Assembly (NCBI RefSeq): GCF_035943795.1
Contig: NZ_DASZBY010000114.1
Coordinates: 7,800-71,799 of the forward strand
Direction: 5' to 3'
Length of the DNA: 64,000 nucleotides
Origin: Aliidongia sp035943795
Lineage (GTDB): Bacteria; Pseudomonadota; Alphaproteobacteria; ATCC43930; CGMCC-115725
Shown here in pieces: positions 1-8,603 of the stretch. The number at the start of each line of letters is the position of its first letter. Within the stretch, counting starts at the first letter, position 1. The notes beneath the pieces were generated by a model. It did not search any database, was not told the DNA's origin, and saw nothing but the letters and a program-made list of their open reading frames with translations. The translations under genes were made by a program, and so were the position numbers.

Positions 1-1
1 G

Positions 2-34
2 GCGGGACTGGCGCGGTCGAAGAAGGGCGGATGA
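2..34 (+). CDS. C-terminal tail of an upstream gene (partial)
   Basis: Ten sense codons in frame 2 end at a TGA (32-34) that overlaps the tandem ATG ATG start of the next gene. Such stop-start overlaps are common in this window, so this is probably the end of the upstream gene. In many alphaproteobacteria that neighbour is ihfB, but ten residues (AGLARSKKGG) are too few to identify it. Confidence 0.3.
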   Translation, partial: AGLARSKKGG

Positions 35-354
35 TGCGGTATCTCTACTGGGGTCTGGCGATTATCGTCGCGATCGTGATCGCCTGCTTCGCGGTGTCGA
101 ACCGCGGCGCCGTCGATCTGGAATTCTGGCCGCTTCCCCTGGCGCTCTCGCTGCCGCTCTACCTGGTTGTGTTCGCCGTCCTCGCGGCCGGGCTGCTGAT
201 CGGCTGGTTCCTCGGCTGGGCCGGCGGCGCCGGTGTCCGGCGCGAACGCCGGCGTCACGCCAGGCGGATTGCCGAACTCGAACGCGACCTGGCCCGGCAC
301 TCGACCGCTCCGGCCACTCCCGCGGCTGGCACGTCACTCGCTTCGGTGAGATAG
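31..354 (+). CDS. lapA: LapA domain (DUF1049) inner-membrane protein
   Basis: Small protein of 107 residues with two hydrophobic segments (about residues 4-24 and 39-65). They are joined by a short linker containing the family's N-x-x-x-V pattern (SNRGAVDLEFW), and a basic, helical cytoplasmic tail follows. This is the usual layout of LapA-domain proteins, which in E. coli work with LapB in lipopolysaccharide assembly. Position before pyrF/trpF agrees with the common alphaproteobacterial order. Two adjacent ATGs (31 and 34) are possible starts. Function in this organism is inferred from the family only. Confidence 0.75.
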   Translation: MMRYLYWGLAIIVAIVIACFAVSNRGAVDLEFWPLPLALSLPLYLVVFAVLAAGLLIGWFLGWAGGAGVRRERRRHARRIAELERDLARHSTAPATPAAGTSLASVR

Positions 355-358
355 CGTC

Positions 359-1345
359 ATGGTCGACCCCCTGCGCGGCCGCATGCCCAGCGCGGCCGGC
401 ATGCGCCTCATCAGCCCGTCCGAAGTCCATGGCGCGCTCGACTACGAGCAACTGGTCGAAGCTCTGCGCCAGATGTTCCGCAGCGACTGCACCGTGCCGC
501 TGCGTCACCATCATACGGTCCCGGCCGGTGGTGGACGCGAGGATGCGACCCTGCTGCTGATGCCGGCCTGGCAGGCCGGCCGGCACGTCGGCATCAAGAT
601 CGTCACCGTGTTCCCGAGCAATGGCGAGAAATCCCTGCCGGCGGTGATGGGCGCCTATCTGCTGATGGACGGGACGACCGGGTCGCCGATCGCGATGATG
701 GACGGACCGGCGCTCACCATCCGGCGCACGGCGGCCGCCTCGGCGCTCGCCGCCTCCTATCTGGCACGCGCGGACGCGGAACGGCTGCTGGTCGTCGGCA
801 CCGGCGCACTGGCACCCCAGCTGGTCGAAGCCCATGCCCGGGTCCGGCCGATCCGCAACGTGCTGATCTGGGGGCGCGACAAGGAAAAGGCGGCGAAGCT
901 GGCCCATCGACTGGACCGGCGCAATCTCAAGGTCGCAGCGACGGACGATCTGGCCGGCGCGGTGCGCGGCGCTCATATCGTGTCCTGCGCCACCTTGTCG
1001 AAGGAGCCCCTGATCAAGGGCGAATGGCTGCCGCAGGGCGTGCATCTCGACCTGATCGGCGGCTTTACGCCCGACATGCGCGAGGCCGACGACGATTGCA
1101 TCAGCCGCGCCCGCGTGTTCGTCGACACGCGCGAGGGCGCCTGCAAGGAGGCGGGCGACATCACCCAGCCGCTCGCCAACGGCCGCCTGACCCTGGACGA
1201 CATCGCCGGCGACCTGTTCGACCTGGCCCGCGGCAGCCGCGCCGGCCGGCGCTTCTACGATCAGATCACCCTGTTCAAATCGGTCGGCACCGCGCTCGAA
1301 GATCTGGCCGCCGCCAAGCTGGTGGTCGACAGCCTGCGGAACTGA
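359..1345 (+). CDS. ornithine cyclodeaminase / mu-crystallin family protein
   Basis: 328 residues, normal for the family. A Rossmann NAD(P)-binding region near residues 140-160 (LLVVGTGALAPQLVEAH) is followed by the family pattern IWGRDKEKAAKLA. An N-terminal substrate segment holds the MMDGPALTIRRTAAASALA stretch that is typical of ornithine cyclodeaminase, alanine dehydrogenase and ketimine reductase homologues. Substrate cannot be told from sequence. It starts 4 nt after lapA and is followed 47 nt later by an FAD amine oxidase-like gene, so the two may act together on an amino acid or imino acid. Confidence 0.85.
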   Translation: MVDPLRGRMPSAAGMRLISPSEVHGALDYEQLVEALRQMFRSDCTVPLRHHHTVPAGGGREDATLLLMPAWQAGRHVGIKIVTVFPSNGEKSLPAVMGAYLLMDGTTGSPIAMMDGPALTIRRTAAASALAASYLARADAERLLVVGTGALAPQLVEAHARVRPIRNVLIWGRDKEKAAKLAHRLDRRNLKVAATDDLAGAVRGAHIVSCATLSKEPLIKGEWLPQGVHLDLIGGFTPDMREADDDCISRARVFVDTREGACKEAGDITQPLANGRLTLDDIAGDLFDLARGSRAGRRFYDQITLFKSVGTALEDLAAAKLVVDSLRN

Positions 1346-1392
1346 GGGTAGTTGAGGCGAAGTTTTTTGCGCCACGCGCCAAAGGAAGCAGC

Positions 1393-2496
1393 ATGAAGGT
1401 ATCGATCGTCGGGGCCGGCATCATGGGGCTCGGCACCGCCTGGGCGCTCGAACGGCTCGGCCATCAGGTGACGATCTTCGAGCAGGGCCCGGTGCCCAAT
1501 CCTCTGGGATCCTCGGTCGACCAGCACCGGCTCATCCGCTACCCCTACGGCCCGGCCGAGGGCTATACCAAGATGGTCGCGGATGCCTACGCGATCTGGG
1601 ACCAGGTCTGGGCCGACCTGGGCGAGACGCTGTATCGCCAGACCGGCACGCTGTGCCTCGGCCAGGCCGGCGCCCGATGGCACCGCGACACGCTCGCGAC
1701 GCTGGAACGGGCCGGCCACGCGGTCGAGCGGCTGGGCGAGGCCGAGCTCGCGCGACGTTTCCCGCTGATCGAGGCCGCCAACGTCGACGAGGCCTATTAC
1801 CTGGACAGCGGCGGGGTGCTGTTCGCCGAGCGGATCGTGGCGGCATTGGCCAAGCGCCTGGCTGCGCGTGGCGTCGAGATCCGGGCGCATACCCCGGTGG
1901 TCGAGATCGACCCCGACCGCGGCTTCGTCATTCTGGGCGACGGCTCCGTCATCGGCGCCGATGCGCTGGTCGTGGCCGCCGGGCCCTGGGCACCGCGCCT
2001 GGTGCCCAGCCTGCGCCGGCGCGTCAAGCCGTCCCGCCAAGTCCTGGCGTATCTGGTGCCACCCGACGATCTGGCACCGCTGTGGCAGACCGGCCCGATG
2101 CTGCTGGATATCGACCCCGATGTGGGCTTCTACGTCGTGCCGCCGCGCGACGGCGCCGGACTCAAGCTCGGCGACCATCGCTTCAGCCTCGCGGGCGATC
2201 CCGATGGCGACCGGGCCGGAACCGAGGCGGAGATCGCGGTCGGGCTCGCCGGCTGTGCCCGGCGCCTGAAGCGCTTCGACGACTATCGCATCGACCGGCT
2301 GAAGGTCTGTTTCTACACGGTCGAGCCGGACGAGAAATTCATCATTGAGCCGGTCGGCCTCTCGACCTATGTCATGAGCCCCTGTTCGGGCCACGGCTTC
2401 AAGTTCGGCCCCCTGCTCGGCAGCGCCGTAGCCGGGGCGATCGACGCCGGCGAGCCCGGCGACATTGCCGCCTGGGCGGCAGGAGCCGCATCATGA
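1393..2496 (+). CDS. FAD-dependent amine/amino-acid oxidoreductase (DAO family)
   Basis: Starts at the ATG of MKVSIVGAGIMGLGTAW, which is the GxGxxG FAD-binding fold at the extreme N terminus; AAGGAAG lies just upstream. Length 367 residues fits sarcosine oxidase/glycine oxidase-like members of the D-amino-acid oxidase fold. C-terminal CSGHGFKFGPLLGSAVA resembles the flavin-contacting segment of monomeric sarcosine oxidases, where a Cys carries the covalent flavin, so covalent FAD is plausible. The stop overlaps the pyrF start (ATGA), implying cotranscription. The exact substrate is not determined. Confidence 0.82.
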   Translation: MKVSIVGAGIMGLGTAWALERLGHQVTIFEQGPVPNPLGSSVDQHRLIRYPYGPAEGYTKMVADAYAIWDQVWADLGETLYRQTGTLCLGQAGARWHRDTLATLERAGHAVERLGEAELARRFPLIEAANVDEAYYLDSGGVLFAERIVAALAKRLAARGVEIRAHTPVVEIDPDRGFVILGDGSVIGADALVVAAGPWAPRLVPSLRRRVKPSRQVLAYLVPPDDLAPLWQTGPMLLDIDPDVGFYVVPPRDGAGLKLGDHRFSLAGDPDGDRAGTEAEIAVGLAGCARRLKRFDDYRIDRLKVCFYTVEPDEKFIIEPVGLSTYVMSPCSGHGFKFGPLLGSAVAGAIDAGEPGDIAAWAAGAAS

Positions 2497-3191
2497 ACCC
2501 TGTCTTCGTGGCGCTCGACACGACCGACCTCGCCCGTGCCAGGCATCTGGCCGGCCTGGTGGCGCCCCATGTCGGCGGTCTGAAGCTCGGCCTCGAATTC
2601 TTCCTGGCCCAGGGCCTGGCAAATACGGCGGCCGTCGCCGGCACGACACCGCTGTTCCTCGACTTGAAGCTGCACGACATCCCGAACACGGTTGCCGGCG
2701 GGGTGCGCGCGATCGCGGCCTTGAAGCCCGAATTCCTGACCGTCCATGCGGCGGGTGGGCCGGCGATGCTGCGCGCCGCCGTTGCCGCCGCCGCCGAGGC
2801 CGCGGACCAGACGGGCCATCGGGTCCGATTGCTGGGCGTCACGGTGCTGACCAGCCTCGACGACGGCGATCTCGATGCGGTCGGCCAACGCGGTCCTGCC
2901 GCCGACCAGGTCCGCCGCCTGGCGCTGCTGGCGCGGGCGAGCGGGCTCGACGGCGTCATCTGCTCGCCCTTCGAGGTTGCGGGCCTGCGGGCCGAGCTCG
3001 GACCCGATTTCCAGCTCGTCGTGCCAGGTATCCGGCCAGCCGGCGCCGCGCTGGGCGACCAGAAGCGCGTGATGGGCCCGCGCGACGCCATCGATGCCGG
3101 GGCAAGCCGGCTGGTCATCGGCCGGCCGATCACCGATGCACCCGATCCCGCCGCCGCCGCCCGTGCCATCGCGGCCGAGCTCGCGGCATGA
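2493..3191 (+). CDS. pyrF: orotidine 5'-phosphate decarboxylase
   Basis: Last step of UMP synthesis (OMP to UMP). The catalytic DxKxxD array is clear in FLDLKLHDIPNTV (Asp57, Lys59, Asp62), with Lys31 in the preceding LKLGLEFF strand. The C-terminal phosphate-binding part LVIGRPITDAPDPAAAA is intact. 232 residues is normal for the short bacterial form. Its ATG overlaps the stop of the FAD oxidoreductase gene, and its own stop overlaps trpF (ATGA), so translation is probably coupled. Confidence 0.97.
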   Translation: MNPVFVALDTTDLARARHLAGLVAPHVGGLKLGLEFFLAQGLANTAAVAGTTPLFLDLKLHDIPNTVAGGVRAIAALKPEFLTVHAAGGPAMLRAAVAAAAEAADQTGHRVRLLGVTVLTSLDDGDLDAVGQRGPAADQVRRLALLARASGLDGVICSPFEVAGLRAELGPDFQLVVPGIRPAGAALGDQKRVMGPRDAIDAGASRLVIGRPITDAPDPAAAARAIAAELAA

Positions 3192-3835
3192 GCCTGATCG
3201 TCAAGATCTGCGGCCTTTCGACCGAGGAGACGATCGAGGCTGCGATCACGGCCGGCGCCGGCCTCGTGGGCTTCGTGTTCTATCCGCCCAGCCCGCGCGC
3301 GGTGACGCCGGACCAGGTCGCGCGCCTGGTCAGGGGCGTGCCACCGGCGGTGGGCAAGGTCGGACTGTTCGTCGATCCGGACGATGCGCTGCTCGATCGC
3401 GTGCTGACACTGACCGGGCTCGACATGATCCAGCTCCACGGCATGGAGCCGCCGGAGCGCGCGGCCCAGATCCGCGAGCGCTTCCGCCGGCCGGTCATGA
3501 AGGCGATCCGCGTCGGGGCGGCCGCCGACGTCGCGGTCGCCGGCCGCTACCTGGGCGCGGTCGATCGCCTGCTGTTCGATGCACAACCACCGAAGCGACC
3601 CGATGCCCTGCCGGGCGGCAATGGCGAGCCGTTCGACTGGTCCCTGCTCGCCGGCCGATCCTGGCCGCTGCCCTGGATGCTGTCGGGCGGGCTGACCATC
3701 GGCAACATCGCCACGGCGGTGCGCACGACCGGCGCCCCGGCGATCGACGTCTCCTCCGGTGTCGAGACCAGCCCCGGCATCAAGGACGTGGGGTTGATCA
3801 AGGACTTCATCGCGATGGCGCGGACGCTGGGCTGA
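3188..3835 (+). CDS. trpF: phosphoribosylanthranilate isomerase
   Basis: Converts phosphoribosylanthranilate to CdRP in tryptophan synthesis. The N terminus MSLIVKICGLSTEE carries the family KICG motif with the catalytic Cys at residue 8. FVDPDD, the IQLHG strand and the C-terminal IDVSSGVETSPGIKD phosphate-binding/active-site loop are all present. 215 residues, full length. The start at 3188 overlaps the pyrF stop; longer in-frame starts run over pyrF and are rejected. trpB follows after a 410-nt gap that holds a broken nucleotidyltransferase gene. Confidence 0.96.
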   Translation: MSLIVKICGLSTEETIEAAITAGAGLVGFVFYPPSPRAVTPDQVARLVRGVPPAVGKVGLFVDPDDALLDRVLTLTGLDMIQLHGMEPPERAAQIRERFRRPVMKAIRVGAAADVAVAGRYLGAVDRLLFDAQPPKRPDALPGGNGEPFDWSLLAGRSWPLPWMLSGGLTIGNIATAVRTTGAPAIDVSSGVETSPGIKDVGLIKDFIAMARTLG

Positions 3836-3901
3836 TGGCGGTCTCGCTGCAGGGCGCAGCGGCATGGCAAGGTCCATCATCAGCGCTTGGGAGGATGGGC
3901 A

Positions 3902-4186
3902 ATGCCCACCCCTTTGTTCTCCGACATCGCAGCGCTGACCATCGTCTGTCGGCGCCATCACATCCGCCGGCTTGCGCTGTTCGGATCGAGCCTGCGCGGC
4001 ACCGATAGACCGGATAGCGATGTAGACCTGCTGGTGGAAGACGGCGAGCGAGGAAATCCCGGAACTTCTGGCGGCGCTCCGAACGTCGATGGGTGGAGAC
4101 CAGCTTTTGGCAGGGTCCCCGATCCGCACGACGATCGAGCTGCCATGAGCGGAGCCCAAGGCGGCTCTGACGTGCGACCGGCTTGA
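3902..4186 (+). pseudogene. truncated MNT-type nucleotidyltransferase
   Basis: ATG at 3902 has a strong GGGAGG seven bases upstream. The first ~45 residues hold the nucleotidyltransferase signature: ALFGSSLRG, then DSDVDLLVE with the two metal-binding Asp residues. After DLLVEDGE the reading frame becomes low-complexity (GNPGTSGGAPN) with no family continuation, and it ends at 94 residues. No HEPN partner lies beside it. It looks like a fragment of a MNT/HEPN-type antitoxin or a minimal nucleotidyltransferase wedged between trpF and trpB; it might still make a short protein. Confidence 0.55.
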
Positions 4187-4245
4187 TGCGATGGTCGTGC
4201 GGTTATAGGGTCCGGGTCCCCGAGCCCGTACCCGAGTTTTCCGGC

Positions 4246-5463
4246 ATGACGCATCCGATCCCGAACAGCTATCGCACCGGTCCCGACCAGGACGGCCATT
4301 TCGGCCCCTATGGCGGCCGGTTCGTGGCCGAGACCCTGATGCCGCTGATCCTCGAGGTCGAGAAGGCCTACGAGGCGGCCAAGGCGGATCCGGCCTTCCA
4401 GCCGGAGCTCGACTATTACCTGGAGCATTACGTCGGCCGGCCGAGCCCGCTCTACCACGCGGCGCGCCTGACCGAGCATTTCGGCGGCGCCAAGATCTAT
4501 TTCAAGCGTGACGAGCTCAACCACACCGGCGCGCACAAGATCAACAATTGCATGGGCCAGATCCTGCTGGCCCGCCGCATGGGCAAGACCCGGATCATCG
4601 CCGAAACCGGCGCCGGCCAGCATGGCGTCGCGACCGCCACGGTCTGTGCGCTGTTCGGCCTGCCCTGCGTCGTCTACATGGGCCAGACCGACATCGAGCG
4701 CCAGGCGCCGAACGTGTTCCGCATGAAGCTGCTGGGCGCCGAAGTGCGCAGCGTGACCTCGGGCACCGGCACGCTCAAGGACGCGATGAACGACGCCATG
4801 CGCGATTGGGTCGCCAACGTCGACGACACGTTCTACATCATCGGCACTGTCGCCGGCCCGCATCCCTACCCGGCCATGGTGCGCGATTTCCAGATGGTGA
4901 TCGGCAACGAGACGCGCGAGCAGATGCAGAAGGCCGAAGGCCGCCTGCCCGACACGCTGGTGGCCGCGATCGGTGGCGGGTCGAACGCCATGGGGCTGTT
5001 CTTCCCATTCCTCGACGACCCCACGGTCAGGATCGTCGGCGTCGAAGCGGCCGGCCATGGCGTCGACAGCGGCAAGCATGCCGCCTCGCTGACCGGCGGC
5101 GTGCCGGGCGTGCTGCATGGCAACCGGACCTACCTGCTGCAGGACGACGACGGCCAGATCATCGACGCCCATTCGATCTCGGCCGGGCTCGACTATCCCG
5201 GCATCGGGCCGGAGCATGCCTGGCTGCACGACTTGAAGCGGGTCGACTACGTCTCGATCACCGACAAGGAGGCGCTCGAGGCGTTCCAGCTCTGCGCCAG
5301 GCTCGAAGGCATCATCCCGGCGCTGGAACCGTCCCATGCGCTGGCCCATGTTGCCAAGATCGCGCCGGCCCTGCCCAAGGATCACCTGTTGGTCATGAAC
5401 ATGTGCGGCCGCGGCGACAAGGACATCTTCGCCGTCGCCCAGCATCTAGGGGTCAAGCTGTGA
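4246..5463 (+). CDS. trpB: tryptophan synthase beta chain
   Basis: Condenses indole with serine, using PLP. Start chosen at MTHPIPNSYRTGPDQDGHFGP, which gives the usual short N terminus and 405 residues; an upstream ATG at 4183 would add 21 unrelated residues. PLP Lys98 sits in NHTGAHKINN, the catalytic Glu120 in AETGAGQHG, and the phosphate loop in GGGSNAMG. The GTG of trpA overlaps its stop, matching the 1:1 assembly of the alpha2beta2 complex. Confidence 0.97.
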   Translation: MTHPIPNSYRTGPDQDGHFGPYGGRFVAETLMPLILEVEKAYEAAKADPAFQPELDYYLEHYVGRPSPLYHAARLTEHFGGAKIYFKRDELNHTGAHKINNCMGQILLARRMGKTRIIAETGAGQHGVATATVCALFGLPCVVYMGQTDIERQAPNVFRMKLLGAEVRSVTSGTGTLKDAMNDAMRDWVANVDDTFYIIGTVAGPHPYPAMVRDFQMVIGNETREQMQKAEGRLPDTLVAAIGGGSNAMGLFFPFLDDPTVRIVGVEAAGHGVDSGKHAASLTGGVPGVLHGNRTYLLQDDDGQIIDAHSISAGLDYPGIGPEHAWLHDLKRVDYVSITDKEALEAFQLCARLEGIIPALEPSHALAHVAKIAPALPKDHLLVMNMCGRGDKDIFAVAQHLGVKL

Positions 5464-6287
5464 GCCGGATCGACCGTCGCTTCGCGGCCCTCAAGGCCGA
5501 AGGCCGCGCCGGCCTCGTCACCTTCGTCACGGCCGGCGATCCGGACCTGGCTACGGCCGAGGCACTGCTGGCCCGCCTGCCGGCGGCCGGAGCCGACATC
5601 ATCGAATGGGGCATGCCGTTTTCCGATCCCATGGCCGACGGCCCGGCGATCCAGGCGGCCGGCCTGCGCGCCCTGCAGGCCGGCACCAAGCTGGCCGCGA
5701 TCCTGGCGGCGGTCGCCCGCTTCCGGAAGACCGACGACGACACGCCGATCGTGCTGATGGGCTATTACAATCCGCTGTTCCGCTATGGCGTCGATCGGTT
5801 CTGCACCGACGCGGTCGCGGCCGGCGTCGATGGCATCATCATCGTCGACCTGCCGCCGGAGGAATCCGACGAGTTGACGCCGCAGGCCCGCGCCGCCGGG
5901 CTCGACTTCATCGGCCTGACCGCGCCGACCACGCTCGACGACCGCTTGCCGCGCGTGCTGGCCTCGGCCAGCGGCTTCGTCTATCACGTCGCCATCGCCG
6001 GCATCACGGGCACGCGCTCGGCCGATCCGGTGGACGTGGGCCGTGCGATCGAGCGGCTGAAGCGCCATACCGGCTTGCCGGTCGCGGTCGGTTTCGGCAT
6101 CAAGACGCCCGACCAGGCGGCGGCGATCGCGCGGGTCGCCGATGCCGCGGTGGTCGGTTCCGCGATCGTCGATACCATCGCCCGTCATCTCGACGCCGAT
6201 GGCAAGGCCAAGCCTGGCCTGGTCGATGCGGTCGTGGTGCAGGTGAGCGCACTCGCCGCCGGCGTCCGCGCCGCGCGCACGGCCTGA
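5460..6287 (+). CDS. trpA: tryptophan synthase alpha chain
   Basis: Cleaves indole-3-glycerol phosphate to indole. Starts with GTG at 5460, overlapping the trpB stop (GTGA), and reads VSRIDRRFAALKAEGRAGLV. Catalytic residues fall at the same numbers as in E. coli TrpA: Glu49 in DIIEWGMPFSDP and Asp60 in PMADG. The C-terminal phosphate site (VAVGFGIKTPDQ, VVGSAIVD) is intact. 275 residues. accD follows 22 nt downstream. Confidence 0.96.
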   Translation: MSRIDRRFAALKAEGRAGLVTFVTAGDPDLATAEALLARLPAAGADIIEWGMPFSDPMADGPAIQAAGLRALQAGTKLAAILAAVARFRKTDDDTPIVLMGYYNPLFRYGVDRFCTDAVAAGVDGIIIVDLPPEESDELTPQARAAGLDFIGLTAPTTLDDRLPRVLASASGFVYHVAIAGITGTRSADPVDVGRAIERLKRHTGLPVAVGFGIKTPDQAAAIARVADAAVVGSAIVDTIARHLDADGKAKPGLVDAVVVQVSALAAGVRAARTA

Positions 6288-6309
6288 AGAGCATAGAGAG
6301 ACCCCGCCG

Positions 6310-7194
6310 ATGAGCTGGCTTACAAATGTCGTCCTGCCCAAGATCCGCGCCGTGGTTTCGGCCAAGCGCGAAGTGCCGGACAATCTCTGGACCAAGTGCC
6401 CGGCCTGCGGCCAGATGCTGTTCCATCGCGAGTTGGAAGCGAACCTGAACGTCTGCCACGCCTGCGGCCATCACATGCGCATCGATGCCAAGCGACGCCT
6501 GGGCGTGCTGTTCGACAATGGCGATTATACCCGCATCGAACTGCCGAAGCCGGTGACGGATCCGCTGAAGTTCCGCGACAGCAAGCGCTATGTCGACCGG
6601 CTGAAGGAGGCCCAGGCGCAGCACGGGCCGAACCGCGACGCGATCCTGGTCGCCCATGGCAAGATCGGCGGCAATGATGCCGTAGTTGCCGTGTTCGAGT
6701 TCGGCTTCATGGCCGGGTCCATGGGCATCGCGGTCGGCGAGGCGATCGTGGCCGCGGCACGCCTCGCCGTGCTGCAGTCGGCGGCGCTGATCGTCGTGCC
6801 CTCGTCCGGCGGTGCGCGCATGCAGGAAGGCATCCTCAGCCTGATGCAGATGCCGCGCACGACGATCGCGGTCGAAGAGGTGAAGGAAGCCGGCCTGCCC
6901 TATTTCGTGATCCTGACCGATCCGACGACCGGCGGCGTCACCGCCTCGTTCGCCATGCTGGGCGACATCCAGATCTCCGAGCCGGGCGCGGTGATCGGTT
7001 TCGCCGGCGCCCGCGTCATCGAGGAAACCATCCGCGAAAAGCTGCCCGAGGGTTTCCAGCGCGCCGAATATCTGCTGGACCACGGCATGGTCGACCTGGT
7101 CGTCCGCCGCCACGACCTGGGCGCCACGGTCGGCCGCCTGATCGGCCTGCTGCGCCGCCCGATGATCGAAGCGCCGGTCGCCCAGCGGGCGTAG
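6310..7194 (+). CDS. accD: acetyl-CoA carboxylase carboxyltransferase subunit beta
   Basis: Beta subunit of the carboxyltransferase that makes malonyl-CoA. The N-terminal zinc ribbon has the four Cys of the family (Cys30, Cys33, Cys49, Cys52; CPACG ... CHACG). The crotonase-like core includes PSSGGARMQEGILSLMQM and the LTDPTTGGVTASFAMLGD region that forms the oxyanion and CoA sites. 294 residues, full length. The trpA-accD-folC order is widespread in alphaproteobacteria. Confidence 0.96.
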   Translation: MSWLTNVVLPKIRAVVSAKREVPDNLWTKCPACGQMLFHRELEANLNVCHACGHHMRIDAKRRLGVLFDNGDYTRIELPKPVTDPLKFRDSKRYVDRLKEAQAQHGPNRDAILVAHGKIGGNDAVVAVFEFGFMAGSMGIAVGEAIVAAARLAVLQSAALIVVPSSGGARMQEGILSLMQMPRTTIAVEEVKEAGLPYFVILTDPTTGGVTASFAMLGDIQISEPGAVIGFAGARVIEETIREKLPEGFQRAEYLLDHGMVDLVVRRHDLGATVGRLIGLLRRPMIEAPVAQRA

Positions 7195-7213
7195 CCGACC
7201 GTTTATATAAGTT

Positions 7214-7236
7214 CGTCATGGCCGGGCTTGACGGGG
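7214..7236. repeat. single arm of a dispersed palindromic repeat
   Basis: The 64-nt accD-folC gap carries the 5' half of the repeat found in full at 34425-34545 and 52850-53245 (CGTCATGGCCGGGCTTGAC). The second half is lost after GACGGGG. It is a decayed or solo copy. Confidence 0.6.
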
Positions 7237-7258
7237 TTTTGGTTAGGGTTTTGATCCC

Positions 7259-8548
7259 ATGACGCGCTCTCCCGATGCGGTGCTGGCCCGGCTGACCGGG
7301 CTCTATCCCAAGGCGATCGACCTGTCGCTTGGCCGGGTCAGGCACCTTCTGGACCGGCTGGGAAATCCGCAGGACCGGTTGCCGCCGGTCGTGCATGTCG
7401 CCGGCACCAACGGCAAGGGCTCGACCATCGCCACCCTGCGCGCGATCGTCGAGGCGGCCGGCTATCGCGCTCATGCCTATACCTCGCCCCATCTCGTGCG
7501 CTTCAACGAGCGGATCCGGCTCGCCGGCCAACTGATCGAGGATGACGCGCTGGTGGGCCTGCTCGACGAGATCGAGCGAACCAACGACGGCACGCCGATC
7601 ACCTTCTTCGAGATCACCACCGCGGCGGCGTTCCTGGCCTTCGCGCGCACGCCGGCGGATATCGTGCTGCTGGAAACCGGCCTCGGCGGGCGGCGGGACG
7701 CGACCAACGTGGTGGCGCGACCGGCGGTGACCGCGATCACGCCGATCTCGATGGACCACATGAATTTCCTGGGCGACACGCTGGCCGCGATCGCCGAGGA
7801 CAAGGCCGGCATCATCAAGGCCGGCGTGCCGGTCGTCATCACGCCGCAACGGGCCGAAGCGATGGCTGTGCTGGAGGCAGAGGTTCGCGAGGTCGGTGCG
7901 CCGGCCTATCGTGCCGGGGCCGAATGGCAGGCGATCCCGACGGCGTCGGGCTGGCGCTTCGAGGGTCGGCGCTGGTCGTTCGACCTGCCGCCCTCGCGTC
8001 TGCCCGGCCGGCACCAGACCCTGAATGCCGGCGGAGCCGTCGCCTGCCTGGAACAGCTTCAAGGGTTCGACATCGATCGGGACGCGATCGCCCGGGGCCT
8101 GGGGGCGGTCGAATGGCCGGCTCGCCTGCAACGCCTGACCCGCGGGCCGCTGGTCGACCTGTTGCCGCCCGACTGGGAATTGTGGCTCGACGGTGCTCAC
8201 AACGAGGGCGGCGGCGCGGTGCTGGGCGACCATCTCGCCGGCTGGACCGCCCGCCCGACCCATCTGATCGTCGGCGCGCTCAACACCCGTAACCCGGCGG
8301 ATTTCCTGCGGCCGGTGGCTCCCCATGTCGCCTCGGTCCGCGGCGTGGCGATCCCGGGCGCGGAAAACAGCCACACCGCCGACGCGATCGTCGCCGGCGC
8401 CGAGGCGGTCGGGATCGACGCCATGGCGGCGCCGTCGGTCGAGGCGGCACTGGCGTCGATCCGGGCGGCGGCCGGACCTGGTCCGGTGCGGGTGATGATT
8501 TGCGGCACGCTCTACCTGGCCGGCTGGGTGCTTGCCGAAAATGGCTGA
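7259..8548 (+). CDS. folC: bifunctional folylpolyglutamate / dihydrofolate synthase
   Basis: Adds glutamate to (dihydro)folates; Mur-ligase fold. The P-loop is AGTNGKGST (residues 49-56). The folate/Mur-family ITPISMDHMNFLGDTLAAIAEDKAGIIK block supplies the metal and Lys sites, and the C-terminal WLDGAHNEGG motif is present. 429 residues. The ATG at 7259 is the first start after the repeat in the accD-folC gap. Confidence 0.93.
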   Translation: MTRSPDAVLARLTGLYPKAIDLSLGRVRHLLDRLGNPQDRLPPVVHVAGTNGKGSTIATLRAIVEAAGYRAHAYTSPHLVRFNERIRLAGQLIEDDALVGLLDEIERTNDGTPITFFEITTAAAFLAFARTPADIVLLETGLGGRRDATNVVARPAVTAITPISMDHMNFLGDTLAAIAEDKAGIIKAGVPVVITPQRAEAMAVLEAEVREVGAPAYRAGAEWQAIPTASGWRFEGRRWSFDLPPSRLPGRHQTLNAGGAVACLEQLQGFDIDRDAIARGLGAVEWPARLQRLTRGPLVDLLPPDWELWLDGAHNEGGGAVLGDHLAGWTARPTHLIVGALNTRNPADFLRPVAPHVASVRGVAIPGAENSHTADAIVAGAEAVGIDAMAAPSVEAALASIRAAAGPGPVRVMICGTLYLAGWVLAENG

Positions 8549-8603
8549 GGCGGCGGCCGGAACGAGCTAGGGTTCGGGACCCAGGGAAGGAAACGACGCC
8601 GCC

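Noticed and set aside
2399..4159. Long minus-strand open frame across pyrF and trpF
   Set aside because: Composition is that of an antisense shadow; pyrF and trpF have all catalytic motifs on +.
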